A stretch of 64,000 bases of DNA from Variovorax sp. 770b2 (lineage in GTDB: Bacteria > Pseudomonadota > Gammaproteobacteria > Burkholderiales > Burkholderiaceae_C), in NCBI RefSeq assembly GCF_900115685.1, contig NZ_FOXJ01000001.1, positions 777,796 to 841,795 on the forward strand, written 5' to 3'. Under the pieces are notes generated by a model, which worked only from the letters and a program-made list of their open reading frames with translations, had not been told where the DNA came from and made no database searches. The position numbers were made by a program, and so were the translations under genes. Positions 52,449 through 60,365 of the stretch are shown here, piece by piece (position 1 is the stretch's first letter; every line of letters begins with the position of its first letter).

Positions 52449-54116
52449 CTAGCGCTGCAGCACGATGCCGGCCTTCTCGCGGTCCCACACCGCATCGAGG
52501 GCGCCTTCCATGCGCTGCTTGAGCTTGAACTTCTCGATCTTCTGGTTGGTGGTGGCCGGCAGCTCGGCCAGCACCTCGACGTAGCGCGGCACCATGAAGT
52601 ACGACATGTTCCGCGCGCAGTGCGCCACGAGCGCCGTTTCGTCGAACGCCACGCCGGGCCGCAGCACGATCGACGTGCCCACCTCCTCGTCGCCCTCGGC
52701 CGTCTTGACCGGAAACACGGCCACGTTGGCGATGGCCGGGTGATTCATGATGACCTGCTCGACCTCGAAGGCCGAGATGTTCTCGCCGCGGCGGCGGATG
52801 CAGTCCTTCTTGCGGTCGACGAACCAGTAGTAGCCGTCTGCGTCGCAACGCGCGCGGTCGCCGGTGTGGAACCATTGGTTGCGGTGCGCAGCCAGCGTGG
52901 CCTCGGGCATCTTGTAGTAGCCGGTGGCGGCGCGCCAGGGTTCGTGCGAGCGGATGACGAGTTCGCCGACTTCGTCGGTTGCGCATTCGAAGTCGTCGTC
53001 GTCCACGATCCTGAACTCGAAGCCGCGGCGCGCCTTGCCGATGGAGCCCAGCTTCTCGACCGGCGCGCCGGGCACGAAGGCGCTCACCGTGCCGAAGTCC
53101 GACAGGCCGTAGTTGCTCATGGCCTTGAGGCCGAAGCGCTGCTCGAAGGCCGGCGCGAAGCCGGGCATGGGCGACATGCTCACCAGGCGCAGGTCGTTGT
53201 CGGCGTCGGCGGGCTCGGGCGGTCGCGTCCAGAGGAAGGTCGACATCGCACCGAGGAAGTTGGTGATCGTCGCCTGCGAGGCGCGGATCTCGTCCCAGAA
53301 GCGCGAGGCCGAAAAACGCTCCGACATCACGACCGAGCCGCCGCACACCAGCGCCGCGCCGCTGGCCGCGAGCAGCGCGTTGTTGTGAAAGAGCGGCAGG
53401 CAGACGTAGAAGATGTCGCTGTCGCGGTAACCCTGCGCCTCGGCCGCGCCGGTGCCGTAGGTGAACGCCGCGGCGTGCGAGAGCATGCTGGCCTTCGACG
53501 GGCCGGTGGTGCCCGAGGTGTACGAGAGCATGAGCAGGTCGGCGCACTTGACGGGCGCATCGACGAGATCGCCGGGCGGCGCATTGGATGCCGCGGCCAT
53601 GAGGGCCGCGAAGTCGTCCGCGGGTTTCGACAGCGACAGGCTGCGCGCCGATGCATGCGCGCCGTCCTTGCCGAGCACCACCACGCGCTGCACCCCGCTC
53701 AGCGCGGGCAGCACCTCGTCGAGCCGGTCGGCCAGTTCTTCGTCGACCACCGCCAGCACGGCGTCGCCGTGGCTGAAGTAGTAGCGCAGCAGCTCGCCGC
53801 GCGCGGCGGTGTTGATCGGCACCGCGACCGCGCCGAGCTTACCGAGGCCGAAGAAGATGGCCAGGTGCTCGGCCGAATTGCCCAGCAGCGTGCCGACGTG
53901 CTGGCCCCGGCGCACGCCCACGGCATGCAGGGTGCGCGCGGCGCGGTCGGAGAGTGCGTCGAACTGTGCGTAGGTCCAGCGGCGGCCGGTCCACAGTTCG
54001 GTGAGAAAGACCTTGTCGCCCCGGTCGCGGCGCTGGCGGGCCAGCACCTGTGCCACCGTGAGGTCGCGCAGCGCGAAGGTGTCGAGGGCGTAGGTCGTGA
54101 AGGAGGAATCGCGCAT
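52449..54116 (-). CDS. Acyl-CoA ligase, CaiC-like AMP-forming (copy 2)
   Basis: The 555-residue adenylate-forming enzyme is a close paralogue of the ligase at 42212: YTSGTTGPSKASMLSH, NYGLSDFGTVSAF, HTGDRARCD, DRKKDCIRRRGENIS and NQKIEKFKLK. It makes an acyl-CoA and AMP from a carboxylate and ATP. I start at ATG 54116, just after an AGGAG-like sequence; a longer frame upstream shadows the SDR gene. It is part of the minus-strand operon of SDRs, amidohydrolase and cyclase-family genes. Confidence 0.9.
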   Translation of the reverse strand: MRDSSFTTYALDTFALRDLTVAQVLARQRRDRGDKVFLTELWTGRRWTYAQFDALSDRAARTLHAVGVRRGQHVGTLLGNSAEHLAIFFGLGKLGAVAVPINTAARGELLRYYFSHGDAVLAVVDEELADRLDEVLPALSGVQRVVVLGKDGAHASARSLSLSKPADDFAALMAAASNAPPGDLVDAPVKCADLLMLSYTSGTTGPSKASMLSHAAAFTYGTGAAEAQGYRDSDIFYVCLPLFHNNALLAASGAALVCGGSVVMSERFSASRFWDEIRASQATITNFLGAMSTFLWTRPPEPADADNDLRLVSMSPMPGFAPAFEQRFGLKAMSNYGLSDFGTVSAFVPGAPVEKLGSIGKARRGFEFRIVDDDDFECATDEVGELVIRSHEPWRAATGYYKMPEATLAAHRNQWFHTGDRARCDADGYYWFVDRKKDCIRRRGENISAFEVEQVIMNHPAIANVAVFPVKTAEGDEEVGTSIVLRPGVAFDETALVAHCARNMSYFMVPRYVEVLAELPATTNQKIEKFKLKQRMEGALDAVWDREKAGIVLQR

Positions 54117-54121
54117 GAAGC

Positions 54122-54871
54122 TCAAGGCATGAAGGTGCCGCCGTTCACGTCGAACACGGCACCGGTGACGAAGGACGATCCGTCCGAGGCGAGAAAGGCG
54201 ACCACCGAGGCGATTTCTTCCGGGTCGCCATAGCGCCCGAGCGGCACGCTGCGCGTGAACGCGGCGCGCACTTCGGGCGAGGAGCCGGCCGTCATGGCGC
54301 TGTTGATCGGGCCGGGCGCCACGCAGTTGGCGGTGATGTTGTCCGGCGCGCCCTCGAGCGCGGCGATGCGCGTGAAGCCGATCATTCCGGTCTTGGTCGC
54401 CGCGTAGTGCGCGCTGGCCACCGGCGACGCGGTGCGCCCGCCGCGCGACGAGATGTTGATGATGCGGCCCCATTTCTGCCGGCGCATCATCGGCAGCGCC
54501 TGCTGGCAGAAAAGGAAGGGCGCAGTCAGGTTGATGGCCAGCACCTCCTGCCATTGCGCCGAGGGAATCTGCTCGATCGGCCACTTGCCGCCGTCTTTCT
54601 TGGGATGGATGCCGGCGTTGTTGACCAGGATGTCGCAGCGCCCGTGCGTCTGCTCGACACGCTGCATGGCGCTGCGGATCTGCGCCTCGTCGGCCACGTC
54701 GCAGACGATGGCCTGCGTGCGGCCGCCAAGGCCCGCGGCAATGGCTTCGATTTCTGCCGAGCGGTCGAGCATGACGGTGAGAAAGCCGTCGGCCGCGAAC
54801 TGCTTCGCGACCGCCAGGCCGATGCCGCTGGCGGCGCCGGTCACCAGAACGATGCGTTCCTGTGCGCTCAT
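54122..54871 (-). CDS. SDR-family oxidoreductase
   Basis: The 249-residue classical SDR has VLVTGAASGIGLAVA near the start, NNAGIHPK, NISSRGG and the pair HYAATKTGM. It is closely similar to the SDR at 55986: both have LVNNAGIHPK, RRQKWGRI, and an end of the type VNGGTFM. Its ATG overlaps the amidohydrolase stop by 4 bp. The paralogue pair flanks the amidohydrolase gene. Confidence 0.87.
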   Translation of the reverse strand: MSAQERIVLVTGAASGIGLAVAKQFAADGFLTVMLDRSAEIEAIAAGLGGRTQAIVCDVADEAQIRSAMQRVEQTHGRCDILVNNAGIHPKKDGGKWPIEQIPSAQWQEVLAINLTAPFLFCQQALPMMRRQKWGRIINISSRGGRTASPVASAHYAATKTGMIGFTRIAALEGAPDNITANCVAPGPINSAMTAGSSPEVRAAFTRSVPLGRYGDPEEIASVVAFLASDGSSFVTGAVFDVNGGTFMP

Positions 54872-55953
54872 GCCGCCGCCGCCTGCGGTGCGGGCTGGGC
54901 CAACTCGGCCGGCAGGCTGTAGGCCCGCACGGCGCTGCCCGCGAAGAGATCGGCCTTCTCGCTTTCGGAGAAGCCGGCCGCCATGCGCTTGAAGGTGTTC
55001 CACATCACCCGGTAGGTGCAGCACGACTTGTCGACCGGGAAGTTGCTCTCGAACATGGCGCGCGACGGGCCGAAGGCCTCGATGCAGGTCTGCACATAAG
55101 GGCCCCACGCCTGCGCGAGTTCCTCGGAGGTCGGCGGCAGCGCGCGCTCGTGGAAGTCGAAGCCGCCCAGCCGCATGCCGATGCCACCGAGCTTGACGCT
55201 CACGTTCGGCCGCTCGGCCAACGCCTGGATGGACGCTTTCCACGCCTTGAACACTTCGTCGCCGCGGCCCGCATAGGGTCCTAGCCCGGCGCGTCCGCCC
55301 AGGTGGTTGAGCACCACGGGCGTGTCGGGCACGGCATCGATCAGGTCGATGAGTTGCGGCAGTTGCGGGTGGTACATCCACGCGTCGAAGCTCAGGCCCA
55401 TGCGCCCGAGCCCGGCATAGCCTTCGCGGAACGCGGGGTCGAGCAGCAGGTCCTTGGGCGGCGGGCGCAGCAGCGAACTCACCTCCGGGCTCGCGTCCCA
55501 CGCGGCCATGTGGCGGACGCCGCGAAAGCGGTCGGGCGCGCGCGCCACGCAGGCTTCGAGCACCTGCTGCGCGAAGCTGCCCAGCCGCAGGTCGACCTTG
55601 CCGACGATGCCGGCCGCCACGCGCACCGGCCCATAGACGCCGCTGGCGCTCATGGCCCCGATGCCGTTGACGAATTCGACCTCGCCCACGCTCGCCATGC
55701 GCGGGTCGCCGTCGGCGCGGTACATCGAGCTGCATTCGACGAACACGGTGCCGCGCACGTGGTGGCCGGTGTTCAGGTCGTCCAGGATCTCGGGCAGCAG
55801 GTAGCGGTGGTGCGGGCGGTCCCACAGGTGATGGTGCGGATCGACGATGGGGCGGGCGGCGTCCAGCACCGGCTCGTCGCGCAATGCGAGCCATTCGTCG
55901 TCGATGAAATGATGCGGCGGCGCGCCGCGCTTGCTGGCGTTGTGGTTGTTCAA
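54868..55953 (-). CDS. Amidohydrolase family 2 (PDC/4-sulfomuconolactone hydrolase-like)
   Basis: The 361-residue protein has the metal motif IVDPHHHLWD (His40, His42), RGVRHMAAWD, and VLNHLGGR for a third histidine. These TIM-barrel hydrolases open lactones, pyrones or decarboxylate aromatic acids, typical of ring-cleavage pathways. No ATG is available in a sensible place; I propose TTG 55953 with AGGAG 8 bases upstream. It lies between the two paralogous SDR genes. Confidence 0.8.
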   Translation of the reverse strand: MNNHNASKRGAPPHHFIDDEWLALRDEPVLDAARPIVDPHHHLWDRPHHRYLLPEILDDLNTGHHVRGTVFVECSSMYRADGDPRMASVGEVEFVNGIGAMSASGVYGPVRVAAGIVGKVDLRLGSFAQQVLEACVARAPDRFRGVRHMAAWDASPEVSSLLRPPPKDLLLDPAFREGYAGLGRMGLSFDAWMYHPQLPQLIDLIDAVPDTPVVLNHLGGRAGLGPYAGRGDEVFKAWKASIQALAERPNVSVKLGGIGMRLGGFDFHERALPPTSEELAQAWGPYVQTCIEAFGPSRAMFESNFPVDKSCCTYRVMWNTFKRMAAGFSESEKADLFAGSAVRAYSLPAELAQPAPQAAAA

Positions 55954-55985
55954 GGCATGTTCTCCTGCGTGCGGTGGCGTGCGGT

Positions 55986-56747
55986 TCAGCACATGAAGGT
56001 GCCGCCGTTGACGTCGATCACCGTGCCGGTGAGGTAGCCCGAGTCCTCGGACACCAGGAACTCGACGACGTGGCCAATCTCGTCGGGCGTGCCGATGCGG
56101 CCCACCGGAATGCGGCCGACGAGCATCGCGCGCTGCGCGTCGCTGCCCTGGGTGGTCATCGGCGATTCGATGCGCCCGGGCGCAATGCAATTGGCCGTGA
56201 TGCCGTCGCCCGCGACTTCGGACGCGATGATGCGCGTCATGCCGATCATCCCGGCCTTGGCCGCGGCGTAGTGGATGCCGGCCGTCTCGACCAGCGTGCG
56301 GCCCGCGCGCGAGGACATGTTGACGATGCGGCCCCACTTCTGGCGCCGCATGAGCGGTGCCACTTCGCGGCACAGCACGAAGGCCGCCGTGAGGTTGATG
56401 CCGATCACCTCGTTCCACTGCAGCGTCGTCATCTTCAGGAAGCTGTTGCGCTCGCCGTCGATCTTGGGATGGATGCCGGCGTTGTTCACCAGGATGTCGA
56501 AGCGGCCGTAGCGCGCGTCCACGTCGGCGACCATGCGGCGCACGGCCTCTTCGTCGGCGATGTCGAGCACCACGGCCTGCACCTTCAGGCCTTCGTCGCG
56601 CAGCGGCTGCGTGGCCTGTTCGACTTGCGGCGCGCGGTCGATCGCGACCACCTGGTAGCCCGCGCGCGCCAGGCGCTGCGCGATGCCCAGGCCCAGTCCG
56701 CCGGCCGCGCCGGTGACGGCGGCCACGCGTTGCTGTTTGCTGTTCAT
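55986..56747 (-). CDS. SDR-family oxidoreductase
   Basis: The 253-residue classical SDR has AAVTGAAGGLGLGIAQRL, NNAGIHPKIDG, VNMSSRAG and the active pair HYAAAKAGM. It pairs with the SDR at 54122 as a recent duplicate; the amidohydrolase gene separates them. It follows the cyclase-family gene by 20 bp in the operon. Confidence 0.87.
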   Translation of the reverse strand: MNSKQQRVAAVTGAAGGLGLGIAQRLARAGYQVVAIDRAPQVEQATQPLRDEGLKVQAVVLDIADEEAVRRMVADVDARYGRFDILVNNAGIHPKIDGERNSFLKMTTLQWNEVIGINLTAAFVLCREVAPLMRRQKWGRIVNMSSRAGRTLVETAGIHYAAAKAGMIGMTRIIASEVAGDGITANCIAPGRIESPMTTQGSDAQRAMLVGRIPVGRIGTPDEIGHVVEFLVSEDSGYLTGTVIDVNGGTFMC

Positions 56748-56767
56748 GGAATGTGTTCCTTCGCGGT

Positions 56768-57787
56768 TCAGACCGTGCCCACCGGCATCGGCGGCGAGCC
56801 CACCAGGCCCGGCAGGCGCAGGGGCGGCGCGGTCAGCAGGAAGCGGCTGCGGTTGTTCTTGCGCAGCCAGGGGCCGAGCTCGCCGAAATACCAGATCTCG
56901 CCCAGGAAGATGCCGAGCTTGAAGATGCAGTGCTCGTGCAGCGGCATCATCGAATGCTTGGGGCCGCCGCCGGCATCGGCCGCGCCGCCGACCGCTTCCA
57001 CGCCGAGGTTGTCGGCGCAGATCGCGACCAGGCCGCTGTCGGTGATCCAGTTGAGCAGGGCACCGTCCTTGCCGTCGAGCACCGCGCACGAGGTCTTCAG
57101 GCGATCGAAGTCGGGCTGCTTGTTCATGCCGAGCACGAGGTCGGCCCAGCCGGTGTACAGGCACATGAAGTCGCCGGGCTCCACCGCGGTCTTCTGGCGC
57201 TCGAGCGCGCGCATGAGGCCGTCGTAGCCCACGCGCGCGGGCTCTTCGCCGTAGATGGCCTGCAGGTCGATCATCACGCCGCGGCCCTGGGCGCTGGTTT
57301 CGGCCAGCGACTCGATGCCCAGCTTCTTCGCGAAGGGGCCGCCCTCCTGGTCGGCGCCGAGCACGTGCTCGCCGCCGCGCCAGCCGTTGTAGTAGACGAC
57401 CTCGGGCGTGCCGTCGCCGTCGGCGTCGAACTCCTGGCCCCAGTGGGCGAGCGAGTCCCACTGCGTGGAGTACTGCGTCCAGATGGTCACGGCGTCGTCG
57501 GACACCACGTCGAACAGCGACTTGTTCTGGCACGAGAAGCAGAAGTTGTAGCTGAGCTCGCCGGTGGCGCGGCGCGTGGCTTCGATGCGCGGCGCGCGGC
57601 GGCTGGGCACCAGGTTGCCGCCGCCGGGGTAGTCCAGCGGAAGGCTCAGGCAGAAGGCGAGGCCTTCGGTCACTTCGCGTACCGCCGCGAGCCGGCGCGC
57701 GGGGGTGACCAGGTTCATCCGGCCGACCTGGTCTTCGGTGCCGAAGTCGCCCCAGTTGGAGCCTTCGGGTCTGTGCTTCCATCGCAT
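56768..57787 (-). CDS. Cyclase-family hydrolase (kynurenine formamidase-like)
   Basis: The 339-residue protein has the cyclase-family segment IWTQYSTQWDSLAHWGQEFD, in which the HxGTHxD metal motif of kynurenine formamidases appears as STQWDSLAH. This variant is common in large bacterial cyclase-family proteins. The C-terminal LHEHCIFKLGIFLGE also fits. It may hydrolyse a cyclic or amide intermediate. I start at ATG 57787, which has GGAGAC 7 bases upstream, rather than in-frame starts nearer the operator at 57832. It is first in the six-gene minus-strand operon down to 51575. Confidence 0.82.
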   Translation of the reverse strand: MRWKHRPEGSNWGDFGTEDQVGRMNLVTPARRLAAVREVTEGLAFCLSLPLDYPGGGNLVPSRRAPRIEATRRATGELSYNFCFSCQNKSLFDVVSDDAVTIWTQYSTQWDSLAHWGQEFDADGDGTPEVVYYNGWRGGEHVLGADQEGGPFAKKLGIESLAETSAQGRGVMIDLQAIYGEEPARVGYDGLMRALERQKTAVEPGDFMCLYTGWADLVLGMNKQPDFDRLKTSCAVLDGKDGALLNWITDSGLVAICADNLGVEAVGGAADAGGGPKHSMMPLHEHCIFKLGIFLGEIWYFGELGPWLRKNNRSRFLLTAPPLRLPGLVGSPPMPVGTV

Positions 57788-57831
57788 GGCATGTCTCCTT
57801 TTGGCGGCCAGTATAGACATCGTGCTAGCAT

Positions 57832-57842
57832 TGGTCCATCCA
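57832..57842. promoter_or_regulatory. Operator TGGTCCATCCA between cyclase and thiolase operons
   Basis: It is the exact inverse of the 41153 and 13098 sites. On the minus strand TGGACC (57833-57838) and TATACT (57810-57815) form a promoter with a 17-bp spacer for the cyclase operon. On the plus strand TAGCAT (57826-57831) abuts it. One site can thus serve both the minus operon from 57787 and the plus operon from 57910. Confidence 0.55.
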
Positions 57843-57909
57843 TTTAAACGACGGACATTTGAATGAAAAATGAAAGAAGATCCGGCGCATGCGCGCAGGA
57901 GAAAAAGCC

Positions 57910-59091
57910 ATGACGCAGCGTTCGTTGCGCGGCCGCGTGGCCATCGTGGGCATTGGCGAAACCACCTACTACAAGCACAGCCAGTCCCCGGACGCGGAGT
58001 TCAAGCTTGCGCTGAAGGCGGTGCTTGCGGCGTCGAAGGATGCGGGCATCGACCCGCGCGAGATCAACGGCTTTGCCTCGTACTCCAACGACCGTACCGA
58101 CCCCTCGCGGCTGTCGGCTGCGCTCGGCACCAAGGAGCTGCGCTCCACCACCATGCAGTGGGGCGGTGGCGGTGGTGGCAACTGCGGCGCCATCGCCAAC
58201 GGCGCGGCGGCCATCGCCTCGGGGCTGGCCGATTGCGTGGTGGCCTACCGCGCGCTGGCGCAGGGCGAGTTCGGCCGCTTCGGCAAGGCGCCCACCGCGC
58301 CGACCATCGCGGGCGACATGGCCTACCAGGCACCGTACGGTGTGCTGTCGCCGGGGCAGAAGTTCGCGATGAAGGCGCGCCGCTTCATGCACGAGAACGG
58401 CGTGAAGCAGGAGGCGCTGCGCGCGATTGCCATGGCCTCCTACCACCACGCGCAAAGCAACCCGCGCGCCGTGATGTACGGCAAGCCGCTCACCGAATCC
58501 AGGTACGACGACTCGCGCTGGATCGTCGAGCCCTTTCACCTGTTCGACTGCTGCATGGAGAACGACGGTGCGGCCGCCGTCATCATGGTGCCGGCCGAGC
58601 GCGCGAAGGACTTTCCTAACCGGCCGGTGTATGTGCTCGGCGCGGCCACGGGCTCCGACCACCGCGTGGGCGCCAACGCGCACAACCAGCCGAACTACGC
58701 GAGCTCGAGCTTCTCGACCGTGGCGCCGCACATGTTCCGCATGGCCGGCCTCGGGCCGAAGGACGTGGGCGTGGTTCAGAGCTACGAGAACTTCACGGGC
58801 GGCGTGCTGATGGCGCTGGCCGAGCACGGTTTCTTCAAGCCCGAGGAGGCGAACGAATTCCTGCAGCTCGACAACCTGCTCGCGCCCAGCGGAAAGATGC
58901 CGCTGAACACCAGCGGCGGCAACCTCGCGGAGTGCTACATGCACGGCTTCGAGCTGGTGCTGGAGGCCGTGCGGCAGGTGCGCGGCACCTCCACCGCGCA
59001 GGCGCCGCGCAACGACGTGGCACTGGTCATCGGCGGGCCGATGGTCACGCCGGTCAGCAATCTTCTTCTCGGATCGGAGGCCACGCTGTGA
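57910..59091 (+). CDS. Thiolase-fold protein without catalytic cysteine (pair 3, with DUF35)
   Basis: The 393-residue protein has the thiolase fold (GRVAIVGIGETTYYKH, DGAAAVIMVP, NTSGGNLAE). Around the nucleophile it reads WGGGGGGNCGAIANG; by alignment the Cys is shifted four residues from the catalytic place, and the GHP histidine is missing. It is therefore a thiolase-like aldolase or acyltransferase candidate. ATG 57910 has AGGAG 8 bases upstream. Its stop overlaps the DUF35 gene at 59088 by 4 bp. Confidence 0.8.
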   Translation: MTQRSLRGRVAIVGIGETTYYKHSQSPDAEFKLALKAVLAASKDAGIDPREINGFASYSNDRTDPSRLSAALGTKELRSTTMQWGGGGGGNCGAIANGAAAIASGLADCVVAYRALAQGEFGRFGKAPTAPTIAGDMAYQAPYGVLSPGQKFAMKARRFMHENGVKQEALRAIAMASYHHAQSNPRAVMYGKPLTESRYDDSRWIVEPFHLFDCCMENDGAAAVIMVPAERAKDFPNRPVYVLGAATGSDHRVGANAHNQPNYASSSFSTVAPHMFRMAGLGPKDVGVVQSYENFTGGVLMALAEHGFFKPEEANEFLQLDNLLAPSGKMPLNTSGGNLAECYMHGFELVLEAVRQVRGTSTAQAPRNDVALVIGGPMVTPVSNLLLGSEATL

Positions 59092-59558
59092 GCCAGGGCA
59101 ACGATGCATCGACGACCTCGCAGGCCTATCTGCCGGCGGGCCTCCCCATTCCCGTGCCGGAGGCCGACGGCCTGTCGGCGCCGTTCTGGAACGGACTGCG
59201 GGAGAACCGCGTGATGGTGCAGCACTGCAGCGCCTGCGGCACCTTCCAGCACGGGGCCGAGTGGATCTGCCACCACTGCCACGCCTTCGATCCGCCGTTC
59301 GAGCCGGTGGCGCCGCGTGCGCGCATCTACAGCTGGGAGCGCGCGTGGCACCCGGTGCACGCGTGCCTGAACGGCCATGGCCCGTACGTGGTCGTGGTGG
59401 TCGAGTTGAACGATGCGCCGGGCGTGCGCATGCTGGGCAACCTGCTCGGCGACCCGCTGGGCGAGGTGCCCATCGGCGCCGAGGTGGAGGGTGTGTTCGA
59501 ACACCATGCCGATGCGAAGCCGCCCTTCACGCTGCTCCAGTGGCGGCTGGTGGCCTGA
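59088..59558 (+). CDS. DUF35 OB-fold protein with zinc ribbon (partner of pair 3)
   Basis: The 156-residue protein has a 30-residue extension, the helix SAPFWNGLRENRV, zinc ribbon Cys47/Cys50/Cys61/Cys64 and a C-terminal OB fold (ARIYSWERAW, VVELNDAPGVRML). GTG 59088 overlaps the thiolase stop by 4 bp, the same arrangement as pairs 1 and 2. A perfect palindrome follows at 59566. Confidence 0.85.
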   Translation: MSQGNDASTTSQAYLPAGLPIPVPEADGLSAPFWNGLRENRVMVQHCSACGTFQHGAEWICHHCHAFDPPFEPVAPRARIYSWERAWHPVHACLNGHGPYVVVVVELNDAPGVRMLGNLLGDPLGEVPIGAEVEGVFEHHADAKPPFTLLQWRLVA

Positions 59559-59565
59559 GCTGAAC

Positions 59566-59583
59566 GCGGGGCCGCGGCCCCGC
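59566..59583. terminator. Perfect 18-bp GC palindrome between convergent genes
   Basis: GCGGGGCCGCGGCCCCGC is its own reverse complement and lies exactly between the DUF35 stop (59558) and the SDR stop (59583). It is comparable to the palindrome at 26920 and may stop transcription in both directions; there is no T-run. Confidence 0.45.
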
Positions 59584-60341
59584 TACGAGACCAGATAGCC
59601 GCCGTCGACCGGATAGAACGCGCCCGTCACGAAGCTGGCGCGCTCGCTGGCCAGCCATGCGGCGAGCTCGGCAATCTCCTGCGCGCTGCCAAGGCGCCCC
59701 ATCGGGTGCCAGCCTGCAATGCCTTCGCGCGCGATCGCGTCCTTGCGCGCGAGCATGGGCGTGTCGATGTAGCCGGGGCCGATGGCGTTGACGCGCACCT
59801 TCTGCTGCGCGTAGTCGACGGCCGCGGCGCGGGTGAGGCCGAGCACGCCGTGCTTCGACGCGACATATGCGCCCAGGTTGGCGCGTGCGCTCACCGCCAT
59901 CACCGATGCGATGTTCACGATGCTGCCGCCGCCCGAGGCCAGCAGCGCGGGAATCTGCGCGCGCAGGCCGAAGAAAGTGCCGTCGAGGTTCACGGCGGTC
60001 AGGTGGCGCCAGTCGTCCAGGTCGATGTCCGCGAGGGCGCGGTAGGCCCCGCTCGGCCCGGTGCTGACGCCCGCGTTGTTCACCGCAATGTGCAGGCCGC
60101 CGAAGGCGCGCACGGCCTCGGCGACCGCCTCCGTGTGCTGCTGCGGCTGCCGCACGTCGAGCACGCGGGCGAGCGCGCGGCCGCCAGTCGCTTCGATCGA
60201 TGCCGCGGTGTCGCGCGCCGCGGCTTCGTCGATGTCGGCGGCCAGCACCGACGCGCCTTCGCGTGCGAGCGCCAGCGCGATGGCGCGGCCGATGCCGGAG
60301 CCGGCACCGGTGACGAGGGCGGATCTGTTGTCGAGCGACAT
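59583..60341 (-). CDS. SDR-family oxidoreductase
   Basis: The 252-residue classical SDR has ALVTGAGSGIGRAIA from residue 8, NNAGVSTGPS, VNIASVMAV and YVASKHGVLG. It is the last gene of a minus-strand operon that continues from beyond the right edge: membrane protein, racemase-like enzyme, MFS carrier and this SDR. Substrate not known. Confidence 0.86.
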   Translation of the reverse strand: MSLDNRSALVTGAGSGIGRAIALALAREGASVLAADIDEAAARDTAASIEATGGRALARVLDVRQPQQHTEAVAEAVRAFGGLHIAVNNAGVSTGPSGAYRALADIDLDDWRHLTAVNLDGTFFGLRAQIPALLASGGGSIVNIASVMAVSARANLGAYVASKHGVLGLTRAAAVDYAQQKVRVNAIGPGYIDTPMLARKDAIAREGIAGWHPMGRLGSAQEIAELAAWLASERASFVTGAFYPVDGGYLVS

Positions 60342-60365
60342 GCGTTCTCCTTGTAGCGAAAGGAT

